DNA from: Onchocerca volvulus
Taxonomy: Eukaryota; Nematoda; Chromadorea; Rhabditida; Onchocercidae
Length of the DNA stretch: 64,000 nucleotides
NCBI GenBank assembly: GCA_000499405.2
Contig: HG738140.1
Location: 12,489,560 to 12,553,559, forward strand
Reading direction: 5' to 3'
The notes under the pieces are model-generated. The model searched no databases. It saw only the letters and a list, made by a program, of their open reading frames with translations, and was not told the DNA's origin. Positions 1 through 11,351 of the stretch are shown here, piece by piece. The position numbers and the translations under genes are program-made. Positions within the stretch are counted from its first letter, which is position 1; each line of letters begins with the position of its first letter.

Positions 1-1977
1 GTTTTCAAACTTTTAAATTAAATGCCATTATTGTTATTACCAAATTTTTTGACCATTATTGTTATCAATTTTCTTTGGTAAACTTCAAATTATGAGGAAG
101 ATTTTGACAAAGCCTCTTGTTTTATTGCTTTTTTCGATATATTTCCTCATTCTTGTCAAATCCGTAATTGTACGTATAATCTTCTTTAGTCATCAGCAAT
201 ATTCGCTCTATACTTATTGATGAAGAATGATGTAATTCGAATTGTTAAGCATCATTTTATATTAATATAATGTGACTGATATCCTTTTAAAAACTCTGGG
301 AAATTTTTTTCAAATAAGACAGAACTTTTTTTTTTTATCGGAAACGACTGGTGAAATACCATTGTACACAAAATTATGCATAAGATTGCTTTTGTAATGA
401 CAGTTTGGATATTGAGATGTCAAATAACATAAAAAAATATTCAAGGCACAAGTGAGTAGGTTTTTATCCGTCGATGATTTCAAAGAAGCACAAAACAGGA
501 TGCAATCTTGAGTTTAATTTTCAATATCCTTCTCGAAGTAATGGTTCGATGCTATTCTGCTCTGCAAAAAAAAAAAAAAAAAGTAATAGAATTTAATATT
601 TGGGTTGGAATAACAAGCATGGCTTGTATTCCCATCTATTCATTTCGCCTTTGATATATCCACAAAATTCCTCGAAAATATTTTTAAGGCATTTTCAAAG
701 CACAATGTGAAATTATTTTTGCACAGATTGATAATTCTTTTTCAATCTTTGATTAATGAGGGTAAAGAATTCGACGGGTTATTTCTTAATTAAAATGTCG
801 GATTAATCGTTTTGAAAGAAAAGCTATCAAGAAAGCAGTCAGTTGAGGCGTATATGCTAGAAGACTATCGATTGCATATTAACATTTTCTCATGATGATG
901 TTGGATGAAATGATCTGAATGGTAACAGTTACGCGCTTATTATCAGTTATTAAGACAAAATTATAACGACAACGATATTTTGATGAAAAACCGATCGATT
1001 TTGATAACGATACAAATGAAATAACCGAAGTAAACCTGAGTGAAGTTATTGATAAGGATTAGGAAATACTGTCATAATAAATAGTAATTATCGAATTTTA
1101 AGAATTTCAAATAAGAAAGTGAGAGCAAGTGAAGTTCTTGAAATTCGATAATTATAATTAATTATAATTTATACAAGGCAGATTTATGGCAATATTGCCT
1201 TATCATTTCGGTTATTTCATTTGTTATCGCCATCAAAATCGGTCGGTTTTTGATCAAAGTATTGTTGTCGTTCTAATTTTATCCTTTGTAGTTAAGCTTG
1301 TTAATTGATAGTAAGCGTGTAACTATTACCGCTCAGATCATTTCATCCAATATCATGGGAAAATGTCAATATGCAATCGATAGTCTTCCAGCATATACAC
1401 CTCAACTGATTGCTTTCTTGATAGCTTTGCTGGAATTTATCATCGTTATCATCGCTTACATTGCCCGAGAGACTCAGCGAAAAAAGGTTCGTAGAAATTC
1501 CATCAACAAGAACAAAACATTGAGGAGAAATAAAACAAATTTGTGAAATTTGAGACTAAAGAGGATTATATATTTAAGTATTCAATTAAATTATATATCA
1601 CCAAAATTAATTAAGCAAAGCATAAAGCAAAGAATGAGAATCAAAACTGAAAAAAAATGATGTCTGATGAATGCAAACTTCATCAGACACCACTTTTTTT
1701 TTAAAGAAAATTAATATTAAAAGTATGCAACCAAAATTGGAAGATTTGACCTGATTCATTTGATCCGAATTGGTTCAATTATGATTTGAATTCTGAGATC
1801 AAGTTATAGGATTCGTTGAAGTATTTCAATTTATATTTGGGATTAATACGAATTTTAAACTTCACCGTATCAAACAATTCTTATATTTTCTTTTTGCTAA
1901 GTAAACTACTGTTTATTTTAATATTAGAATTGAACTATTGAAATTGACCTTTAATTGAGCTATTGCTAATTTTGAAG
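1..1977. other. Left-edge noncoding region
   Basis: I see no convincing exon here. The stretch is AT-rich with stops in all frames, except a 82-codon open frame at 1298-1546. That frame lies mostly inside the right arm of the long foldback described separately and encodes one hydrophobic segment; I do not call it a gene. The first exons of the plus-strand gene beginning at 1978 could lie here or left of the window, but no exon with a matching phase was identified. Confidence 0.5.
821..1428. repeat. Long imperfect foldback (inverted repeat)
   Basis: Positions 821-1035 are repeated in reverse complement at about 1196-1428, at roughly 85% identity by eye. The outer ends are both AAGCTATCAAGAAAGCA-like. 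The inner ends share ATGAAATAACCGAA, and weaker complementarity (AATTATCGAA) continues almost to the centre near 1120. The arms, over 200 bp each, are longer than usual MITE ends. It could be a foldback transposon relic or an inverted duplication. No clear target-site duplication was found. Confidence 0.75.
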
Positions 1978-4674
1978 ACCTTTTATGGGCGTGAAGATTT
2001 CGAAGATATTCCAGAAGAGGAGAAAATGGAACATGAAGGAGCTATTATGGGTAAAAACATCGAAGAAGTATGGATTAGTTAATCTTAATCAATTAATTAA
2101 TATTTCCTCAATGCATGAATTAATGAACTCTATTAGCTATTATTTATTACTTTCCTCTAAAATATGGGAAGAAATGAAGCAAATGTCTAATAAATATAAT
2201 GAGAAAATTATATAATCGAAGATTTTTCTTTGATAATATTATTATTATGTTATCTATTTCATATTTCTTCGATTATATTATTTTATATTAAATTATATTA
2301 TCAAAGTAGTTGTTTAGTTATAAGAAGATAAATCCCCTGAATAATCAGTAATGAGTAAAGAATATGATAGATGAATTCAGTAAATGACTCCAATTTAAAT
2401 AATACATTAAAATTAAAAGAAAAATAATGAAGTAGAAAAAATGTTTCATATTTTAAATGATTGTATTAAGCTCCATATCGTACAATCAGCAGATCGAACG
2501 GTGGAAGCTGAAGTTGGTTCAGTAAAAACACCAAGTGCCAAAGGTGTCAAAGTGATGGTACGGAGAAAAAAGGCTATTTCGTTAGTGATTTTTTTTTCTT
2601 TTCAATTTAAATTTAAATAATTTAGGAAGTAAATTTTTTATATAATCATTTTTTCTTTTAGAGAGCAAACTGAATCATTTGAAAAAGAAGCAACTCCAGC
2701 AGATGCAAAAACTATCCGTTTCACGCTGGAAATTGATTCGACAGGACGAGGTTTTGAATTTATCACTCTCCTTCAGGTATTACAAAATTTGCATGCTGAT
2801 GGTGGAAATTTTTTTTAATTTTAATGTAAATTTATGGTCTATTGAAGTTATTGTAATTTGGGTAAGTTATTTAAGTCGTAAAGTTATTGTAGCTTCGAAG
2901 CAATGCTTCCTTATTAATTGTCATCAAGAAAGCTACAATTCTATAATTCTCAAAATGTTTTTGCCAGAGAAGCTTATGAAAATAATTAACAATTCCGGCT
3001 GTATATTGTTATAGAAGGCCTTGCAAGAAGTTGAAGAATTCAAACATATTCGATTTAAACTTACTGATAATGCTCAAGAACGACTATGTGATTTTTTGAT
3101 CCGCAAAATGCGCACAATTTTGGAGGAGGTTTTTGTATTGGATTTATATGTTAATAGTTCAAATTTTTTATAGAATTTATTTCGATTCAAATTTTTAAAC
3201 CTATTGAGATCAAATTAATTTAAAGCCTTAACATTTTTCATAGAAATCAATATTAAAAGCGTTTGATTTTCACAATAAAGCTATAAATTGGTTCTTGGAA
3301 AGAAAGCAAATTAGTATTCCAATTCTTTATCATAATGGCAAATAATGGATTTGAAATCCAAATTCAAATTCAAATTGCAGTCAACACAACGTAGATGGCT
3401 GGTATATGGAGTAATTCACAATAAAGTTTGGAAAGTAAACGGATTAGAGAATTTGCTGGAAAAAGGTGGTGACATCAGAACGCAACAAATGCTCCGTGTT
3501 ACTGTCCAAGGACCGACAGTACCGATGACCATTCTTGCATATATGGTATGTTAATGTGAAGAACTGAGTGAAGGTATTTTAAATAAGAAGAAAAATCGAT
3601 AATTCGTATTCTTAATTATTGTGTGGCACATTTCCCGATCACAACTAATTCAATTGTAAAGATACTATGATTTAGATTGAAATTGATGTGAAACTGGAAC
3701 AAATGAAAACTCAGTCACCCCCAACACCGTTAAATATGAGTAGGAAGAATAGAAGTAAAGTGCGTGAGGAATCTCCAACACAATCTATTTCAAGGTGATT
3801 CAGATTTAAATTGAAAAACTTCCTCATAAAATTTTTGCAAGATAAAATCAATTTTCATAGCAAAGCAAGAAAAATATTTTTAAGTTTTTATTTATGAATA
3901 TTCTTTCGTGATTTTATGATAAATTAAACCGAAGAAGTTAAGAAACTACAATATAAAAGAAAATATCTACTGAAATGTAAAACTTGCTTAATATCAATCG
4001 ACATAGCTATTAAAGAACGTTTAGAAAGATGTCTCATATGAAATCGAAATTTTCACCTGCGACACCAAAGCTCGCGACACCTGCAGACGTTGTAAGTTAC
4101 TGCTGTTTCCTAACTGATATTGTTTTTAAATAATTTGAAAGCGATAGCCGTTTTTTAGAAATGTATAACTACGAGCGAGATTCAGACTCAAATAAAAGTC
4201 TAATTTCAATTGAATATTGTTTTAATTCTAAAAATAAAATTTAAGCTACAAGATTTGGAAATATCTGCAATTGTCTTACTTACATTTACAATCTTAAATA
4301 TCTTTATATTAAGACAAATTATTTTACGACAATGCATACAATGAGTACTCTACCATCCGAAAAATTACCTACAGCAACAGATACATTTGTCCGTTCACGA
4401 AGTAGCAGCAAGGACACACGACATAGTTCTACGAGTAGCAAGTAAATTTCTTATGCTACTTCTGATACATATATGGTCCTGAAAGTGACCTCAACGTGAT
4501 ACTTCTTCCAGGAATCCAGAAGGAAAGAATCCTATAATACGATTTGTACATTTCATTCAAAATGTCATGTAGCAATAATTAAATTCGAATAACTAAATTA
4601 CATTTCTTTAGAGAAGTCAAGGCCGTATAACAGAAGAGACTCGATCGGAAAAATCCGGAAATTCTCAACTATAA
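1978..4674 (+). CDS. Unrecognised multi-exon gene, 5' end not found
   Basis: The model joins exons 1978-2050, 2490-2580, 2662-2776, 3015-3128, 3381-3545, 3676-3794, 4025-4091, 4314-4441, 4512-4545 and 4612-4674. Phases agree throughout and the sum is 969 nt, giving 322 residues ending at TAA 4672-4674. The start lies upstream and is not resolved. The protein opens with an acidic segment (EDIPEEEK). A mixed region follows (VKVMVRRKKAIS, FEFITLLQKALQEVEEF, ERLCDFLIRKMRTILEE) that looks helical, then RRWLVYGVIHNKVWKVNGLE. The tail is basic and Ser/Pro/Thr-rich (SPPTPL, SRKNRSK, SRSSSK) and looks disordered. I do not recognise the family and assign no function. An open segment at 3244-3340 does not fit the phase and is treated as intronic. 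The gene converges on AAR2. Confidence 0.6.
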
Positions 4675-5525
4675 ACACACACAGAACATCAACTGACACG
4701 GATGGTCATTCAAAACTTCATAATCACCACAATAACGGAAAAATATCCATCAAACATAAACAATCTGAACGCTAATCCAGTTACAAACGTTAGCCAAATC
4801 TATCTATCGAAAATTCTTATTTACAATAAGAAAATGCAGCTAGAATACCCATCATCACAATCTAAACGCAAGTTTAGACTTTGATCTAATTCAGGCTTTA
4901 AGCCTAAATTAAAATCTCTATCTTACGGCATTTGTCTTTTCCTCTAAATATCCTATTTTATTACATTCCAATTTAGCACTGTCTTACATACAATATTATT
5001 CTTCTTTATTATATTTCAATCTGATACTGTTTTATATACTTTTGTCACTTTATTTAATAAAATACAACTGTGTTTCACAAATATGCCAAATACTAGACTT
5101 GAATCCAAAGTGATACAATAGAACTAGCGGATTGTATCCTGCTGTCTATAAATCATATATGACCCAATATCCCAAATTATAATATCATTGTTCAAAGAGG
5201 AACTTACATCGAATTATCAATATCATGTGACTTTATTGGATTATATACTATAGAGAAAATAGGCAAAAAAATTATAAGCAGTTAAGATAACAATCTGAGA
5301 TGCAATGAAACATCAAATAACAAACAAAAATATGAGTGCATTTTATATTGTTCGACAAGTACAAACTGCTATGTATTTGATGTTTGGTTTTTATGATTTC
5401 AACTTAATACTTGTCCCATTCAGTAATTAAATTGTGAAGAATATATTATAGTTCTTATACTTGTTTCGATCATTTAAGAAAAGAAAATCTAGTGATCATG
5501 TGATTGAGCTTGTTGAAAAACATTC
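4675..5525. other. Convergent intergenic region / 3' UTRs
   Basis: This 850-bp gap separates the stop of the plus-strand gene (4674) from the stop of AAR2 (5526, minus). It holds an AATAAA at 5056-5061 on the plus strand, suited to the left gene, and otherwise AT-rich sequence without coding character. Confidence 0.6.
5056..5061 (+). promoter_or_regulatory. Candidate polyadenylation signal
   Basis: A plus-strand AATAAA lies 382 bp after the stop codon of the gene ending at 4674. Position and strand suit its cleavage and polyadenylation, but other signals cannot be excluded. Confidence 0.4.
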
Positions 5526-8500
5526 CTACTCTTCTTGCACATCAAAATTCCACTTGAAGCGTTTTGTCAAGGAATTTTTGAATTTTTTAGCTCTTTCCTT
5601 CAATGCAGCATCTGCTGACTCACAATCTGCAATGAAATTCGGAAATACAGGTTGAATAAGCTTTAAATTATCCATAAATATTATACAAATAAATCAACAT
5701 CCATCAACTGGTCTGTTTTATTTTAAAGAAATTTAAAGAACTTCGAATTTACCAAAAACTGCCAGTCGTTTATTTGCCGCTCCAAAATCGCATGACTATT
5801 GTATCCCGAATTAGTCATGACATAAACCTCGTGAAATAAATTTGAGTTTTAACAGTCGTCTTCATTATATATATCTTTGTACGCCCCAGCTATTCGTAAC
5901 TCATCTCAATCTTCCAATATTTGTTGCCTTTAATACTAGGAACCATATTAAAATAGACCCAAGCATGGTAAGCATATCAATAAGCTTACTTGGAATTGAG
6001 CATAACATCGCATAAAAAGGTGAAAATACTAGTACTATATGTACTAATATCTACTTCTATATGCACTGGGGTGATCATAGAATCAGCCTCTATATAATTA
6101 CTGATGTCCAAGATAATTAGGAGCATTTTTACTGCTTGAATATTTTAACTTAGTCTTAAAAAAACTTGACTCAGCAATAATGGTGCTAACCTTAGTAATA
6201 AAACTCTTGATGCTCCCTCTGTCCAACAGATCATATGTTTCAATGTTTAAAATAAAGTCTACAGCCTGAAGTAATTCGCATAAAAAAATTATATAAAAAC
6301 GATAGTTTAAAGCAGCATAGAGAGACAGCTGCAACTGTTCAAAAAAAAACAACGTCAACCCAATGTCAAGTATTCATCCTATAATAGTACAAATAACGGT
6401 ACTTTTTGCTCTATACGAAGTATTATTTGTTACCAGAGAGATGAGGCATGCCCCTTTTTACTTATGGATTAAAGACCTTTCAGCTCCTGATCCAACAAAT
6501 CTTTTTACACTATTTAGACATACATCCACACCATTTTTAATAAAAGTCGTTATCAGATGTAAAATTATTACTCTCCAAGCTGTTTTTTTAATAACAATAA
6601 GAAATTCAGATAGAATTTTTATTGAAGGCATTGTTTAAGGTGCAAGCTTCCTAAGATGAAGGAACCCAAAATAACGCTTTAATCTATGGTATTTTAAGCT
6701 GATCTAGTAATGACAATAAAAAAATAAAAACACAAAAATTTCTAATAATTGACCCCCATACAAACAATAAGCGATATCTAAAATTACATTAGCACCAAGC
6801 ACTGTTACATAGGTTCGGACCTGAACTCATGAGTTGATCGTTCTTGCAAAATGGTATGATATTTTTTTCTTTAACAATTGGCCATATAGCGAAGAATGAA
6901 CAAAAACAGCAGGATCTTAAAACTTTGGAAAAAATAAGGTGAATCCTGTATTTTGAAAGCGGAAATAGCAATCAATACATGTTCTGTTATTGATTAGCAT
7001 ATAGTTAATTTTTTCTCAGTCAAATTGTGCATTTCGAATACCAAATTAGGATTTTTATCACAAATTCAAATTAAAAATACTACATTTCTCGTAAAACTGG
7101 TGTTATGATATTAACGGCATTAGTTAAAACATGCTTTTTATCTAAGTGTAGCTGTTTAGCGGAAACAAAAAGTTCATCCATTTCTTTCCATTGACTTAGC
7201 AGAACTACAAAATCACTCACACTTTTCTTTATACTTTCTAAAATGAATCCTGTAGTTATAGAATTAACTAAACTTGTAAAATGAATGGAATTTCAACTTG
7301 AGAAAGGAATAGGACAAGTAACTTATGCTGCTAATTGGAGCAGACATCACTAGCATGATGGTTGGCATGATGTGGATTGGAACTTTAGTTTTCGAAGTAC
7401 ATCAATGTAGTGTTGAACACGCTACATTGTAACTATAACTAAGCTTCATTTTATCCTCTATAGCAATAACAGAAACTCGGTTAGCAAAGGTTCAGTAAGA
7501 TACTGCAAAGATACATATATTGAAGACGATTGTTCTTTCAAATTTTCAATTTAAAACTCAAGCTATGTAAAAGGAAGCGGAATTTCATTTCACTTACCAT
7601 TTATGTTTCCGAACATTCTAGAAAGTGTAGTTGTTAGAAAATTATCTCGAGAAACAATATCGACAAAGAAATCTTCCGGACATTCTTTTAATTGGAAATG
7701 CAATACTGATATTAATGCCATATATAATTCTTTACACTCTATGAGTTCTTTTATACAGCTGCACAACAAATGAATCAGTCGTTTCCACTGTTCAAAACCT
7801 TCATAAACCTATAATCAATAAAAAACGAGTGTTCGTTAAAAAATTTTTAAAAATAAAAGTAATATTCATACATCAGATGAGATAAATTACTACCTGTCCC
7901 ATCAAAAAGCACACGAAAGCAAATTGCAATTCTCCAAGAAATTCGAACCATTCTCCATTCAGATCAGCAAGAATTTTGTGTAGCTGCCAACTTCGATCCA
8001 ATGAATTCTCTGCTTTACTTGAAATAGCCTAAAATAGGGATTTTCAGGAGACCAAATCAATTTTATGGAGATTAATTTTCTTGTTTTTGTTGAATTTTGG
8101 AAAAATCTTAACCAATCTTAAATCATATCATTAATTAGAGCAAAATTAGATCAAAGAAATTGAAAAAATTGTTGATAGCACTACGAGAAGGAACGAATCC
8201 ATGAAAGTGTCACTGATTAAACATAAAAATTTATATCGAGTAAAATTTAACGAAAATAAAACAAAACCAAGTAAAAAATGCAAATGTCTCTATTTCTACA
8301 GTATCCCTATAAATATTACCAGAATGAGGGAGAAAAAAGAAATTATAAAGAAACTAACAGTAATCAAAATTTGTACCTACCGCGGCATATAGAGGAATTT
8401 CGGTGAAACGTATTTGGAAACCATCTCTAATCTTCATAATAGGAAGACCATCTTCATCCACAAAACGTATCCTGCGTGGATGGTCACGATCAACGCAAGA

Positions 8501-10719
8501 TGATGGATGTCCATGTACCTAAAAGTGCCACATTAATTGATCATTACAAATGCTATTTTTCTGGTAATAGCTACTCACAATGTTCCATATATAGCCATAA
8601 CAATTCATTTAAATACAAGCTGAAAGATATCTAAAATCACGTAATTCTTTTCTAAATCTAACATTGCTTGGATACTCATTAATAATGTAGCTATTAGACA
8701 GATGACAATAATTATATTAATAGAGCTCATCTGATAAGAACAAACAAATAATGTCTTACACTAATAGACTAGATCCCCTTATGCACATTTTTTATAGCAA
8801 GATATATCACTGAAATAAAAAAAAAAGACTTATGGATAAAGGCTGGGCAAATTACACAATATCAATTAGACAAAATAGTATTATTAAAATTTAACTAGAA
8901 ATGAATTGAAACCGAGGGAAAAAAATTCATTGAAGGAGTCAACGGAAATATGAGTAGAACATTATGAAATCGAATAAAATTTTGAAAATTAATGAGCAAA
9001 GGAGTTTAAAGATAATGGATAATGCAGTAATAATTGAAAGAAAAACTAAAAATTACACTAACGCCCTCTTTTTCCATCATTTCGGTCTCCAAAGTAATCA
9101 ATTCCGCCTGACCTGTTATACGACTATACTGATTCTCCGGTCGTAATCTTTCCACTGTTTTTTCTGCAAATTAAGATATGCTGAAGTAAACATATGAAAG
9201 CTATCTAGAGAAGAATAAAACTAAATATTCTAATTAAAATTAAACAATTGATTAAACCTTAAGTTTTGATATAATTGAGAAAGATGAGAAAACTAGGAAA
9301 ATATAAGGTGCTTTACAAGATACAAGTATTGAAGACTCGAAATGTGCAATGTGAACATGCAAGCACGCGCACAAACCTGTAATATAATTGCTGAGTGAAA
9401 ACCAACTTCGATATGTTTCAAAAGGATATGGTGCTAGGCCGTCATCCATCGACTTCAAATTTGAACGCACTCTCTCTATCTAAAATTCAAATTCAAATCC
9501 AGTTGAAACTGACAAATTAGGACATTAGCTCTGTTCATTATAATCACTATTCAAATGCAAGAAAATTATTGAATATCGAGAGCATGACACAATTTTCAAA
9601 TCATTTTGATTTCACTTAAGATATATACCATGGCCAATAAAGAATTTTAAATTATTTGACTAAAGAGACGTTTATTTTCCACTGTTATACAAAAAAAAAA
9701 AAAAAAAAAATTCATCAAAGCGAAAAATTCGGGATGTCAATTACTAAATAGGTATAACCAAGAACTCACATTATTATTTGTAATAATAATATTGCGACAG
9801 TAAATGCTCTATAGACTATTCCATTCAGAATAACAAAATAAAGCACCCACAGTGATTTTGTGGACCACACAAAATCATAAATGAATCTACTAAAATAGAC
9901 TTATGAAATAGACTCATGAAATAAGCATGAAATATGCTAATTCGGAAGTAATTAATGATTACCTCATCTGCAGAACATGGCTCAATTATCATATCCTCAC
10001 GTGCCGAATCCCATTTACGTAGCAAAATTTCCTTTTCCTTAAAATGATGAAAAAATCCAATGCGAGGTGCTGTTTTGACACTGAAGAAAATGAAATGAAC
10101 GCCCGGTGGGATCATCTTTAAACCGAGAAATTTCGGTCCCACATGCCATGATTTGTAATCAATGCCGAATTCTGTTGTTTGAGGTACATCAAGAAAAATC
10201 TGCAAAGTTTCTTAATGATGCTTAACGACGAAGAAATTCACTTATCACTGAACTCTATTTTTATGACAAAGATCAACGATGCAGAGATATCTGTGGTATG
10301 GATTAAGTATAGAGTCCATGGCAATGAATTAAGTTAATTAAAAAAATATATTCCCGTTTAAAAATACAAAAATATATTCCCTTTTAAACTTTCGCATAAA
10401 AACAACAAATAAATTTTTTCGGCAGAAGTTTCCCAGTGCTAAGAGAATATTAAAAACTTATAAGAATTATTGAATATATGCCTTGACTCTTATTTCTATG
10501 GTAACGTTAACGAAAAAGCAAACACTTTATGTTCTATATAAAATTAGGCGGTTCATCCCGATTAAGTATTATTTCGATGAATTATTCAATCAAAATATCA
10601 CCTACCATAAATGCACCATTTTCGTACAGATGATTGGCAAGACTTCGAGGCATATCCGATGCAGATGTTGTACATATAGATGCTGCAATGGATACTTCAT
10701 TTTTGTTGTTGTTTACCAT
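5526..10719 (-). CDS. AAR2: AAR2 splicing factor homologue
   Basis: AAR2 is a U5 snRNP assembly factor that binds PRP8 in the cytoplasm before the BRR2 helicase replaces it (family knowledge). Exons, minus strand in order: 10606-10719, 9963-10199, 9377-9479, 9063-9163, 8381-8518, 7894-8028, 7598-7808, 5526-5626. They total 1,140 nt, or 379 residues, against 384 in human. Recognised blocks are [16 protein letters not shown] and [14 protein letters not shown] near the N-terminus, [58 protein letters not shown], and the C-terminal [15 protein letters not shown]. The start ATG at 10717-10719 is the first in frame; a second ATG 23 codons later ([13 protein letters not shown]) aligns with the human start region. 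The last intron (5627-7597) carries bacterial yidC-like DNA. All introns are GT-AG. The gene looks intact. Confidence 0.96.
6098..6358 (-). pseudogene. Open frame beside the yidC fragment, possibly bacterial
   Basis: This open frame of 86 codons ends 4 bp from the yidC-bearing frame, on the opposite strand. It reads smoothly ([51 protein letters not shown]) and has no splice-bounded link to AAR2. It may be a second rearranged endosymbiont fragment from the same insertion. I do not recognise the parent gene, so the bacterial origin is only suggested by its position and composition. Confidence 0.35.
6372..6508 (+). pseudogene. yidC: Bacterial yidC fragment (Wolbachia-like)
   Basis: YidC is the bacterial inner-membrane insertase of the Oxa1/Alb3 family. 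In frame from 6363 the DNA encodes [20 protein letters not shown] and then [18 protein letters not shown]. The run [14 protein letters not shown] is the conserved loop between transmembrane segments of bacterial YidC (APFALWIHDLS in E. coli), and the form seen here is typical of Rickettsiales. Only about 45 residues of a protein of over 500 residues remain. Homology stops on both sides, and the flanking sequence does not continue the gene. It sits within an intron of a nuclear gene. I infer an old nuclear insertion from a Wolbachia-type endosymbiont; the genus is an inference. Confidence 0.85.
9690..9709. repeat. Poly(A) tract in AAR2 intron
   Basis: A run of about 19-20 A lies in the second AAR2 intron. 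It is a simple homopolymer with no coding effect. Confidence 0.8.
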
Positions 10720-10755
10720 GAGGAGTCAAGTTTATTCTGAGATGTAGGATCTAGT

Positions 10756-10757
10756 CT
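10756..10757 (-). promoter_or_regulatory. Candidate spliced-leader acceptor for AAR2
   Basis: On the minus strand, TATATTTTGCAG ends 36 nt before the AAR2 ATG with no upstream donor needed. This is the arrangement expected for nematode SL trans-splicing. Confidence 0.45.
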
Positions 10758-10945
10758 GCAAAATATAAATAAAGAAATTAGCTTTCAAAAACTTTCTCTA
10801 AACAAAATTTTCCCCTTATTATATGCACATCATCTATTTCATATAACCGGACATACTTCCCGATATATCATATTTTGCAAAAAAAAAACCAGTCAAAAAA
10901 CGACTAATTATTAAAACTAGTGGTAAGCTATTATTAAAACTAATA

Positions 10946-11047
10946 ACACCTCACTACCCAACTGGAAGTACATCCAATTAATGCGGCCTACAAATGACAC
11001 CTCACTACCCAACTGGAAGTACGTCCAATTAATGCGGCCTACAAATG
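10946..11047. repeat. 51-bp tandem duplication (two copies)
   Basis: Two adjacent 51-bp copies (10946-10996 and 10997-11047) differ at one base (CATCC versus CGTCC). The unit is less AT-rich than its surroundings (CTCACTACCCAACTGGAAG, ATGCGGCC). Confidence 0.95.
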
Positions 11048-11351
11048 AAATAGGAATTATTAGTGACATCTAGATTTTGCGATGATAGTTAAATTTTAGA
11101 CCATCATACCTTATTATGCAAGTTTAATTATTATTAATTTATACTGTAACAATTACTGTTTTCAGTTTATCGGGTCTCATTTCGAACACTTAAATCAAAT
11201 ACCGTGTTTATCCCACAACAAATTTCCATACAATGAGTATTTATAAAACAATATTCTAACACATAAAGAGAAAATAATTTACATATTAAATTAATGAAAA
11301 CATGATATAAAATTGCCAGAAGATATCAAGACAATCATTACTTCATTTGTC

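Larger units (their letters stand above)
5627..7597. other. Last AAR2 intron, with foreign DNA
   Basis: This 1,971-bp intron is far longer than the other AAR2 introns (mostly about 85-550 bp). It contains a yidC fragment in the plus orientation near 6372-6508 and an 86-codon open frame on the minus strand (6098-6358) directly beside it. I see no recognisable coding sequence in 6640-7597. Confidence 0.75.
10720..11351. other. Shared divergent promoter region
   Basis: This 632-bp interval separates the AAR2 start (minus) from the start of the secreted-protein gene (plus), so it should hold both promoters. It includes a trans-splice-like acceptor for AAR2 and a 51-bp tandem duplication. I see no reading frame of note. 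Confidence 0.7.

Noticed and set aside
1298..1546. 82-codon frame with a hydrophobic segment
   Set aside because: It overlaps the foldback arm and has no splice-consistent partner; the opposite arm holds a diverged copy of the same DNA without an open frame.
3244..3340. Coding-like segment in the left gene
   Set aside because: No donor of the right phase joins it to the next exon, while skipping it keeps the frame open.
5461..5655. 64-codon plus-strand frame
   Set aside because: It is the antisense shadow of the last AAR2 exon.
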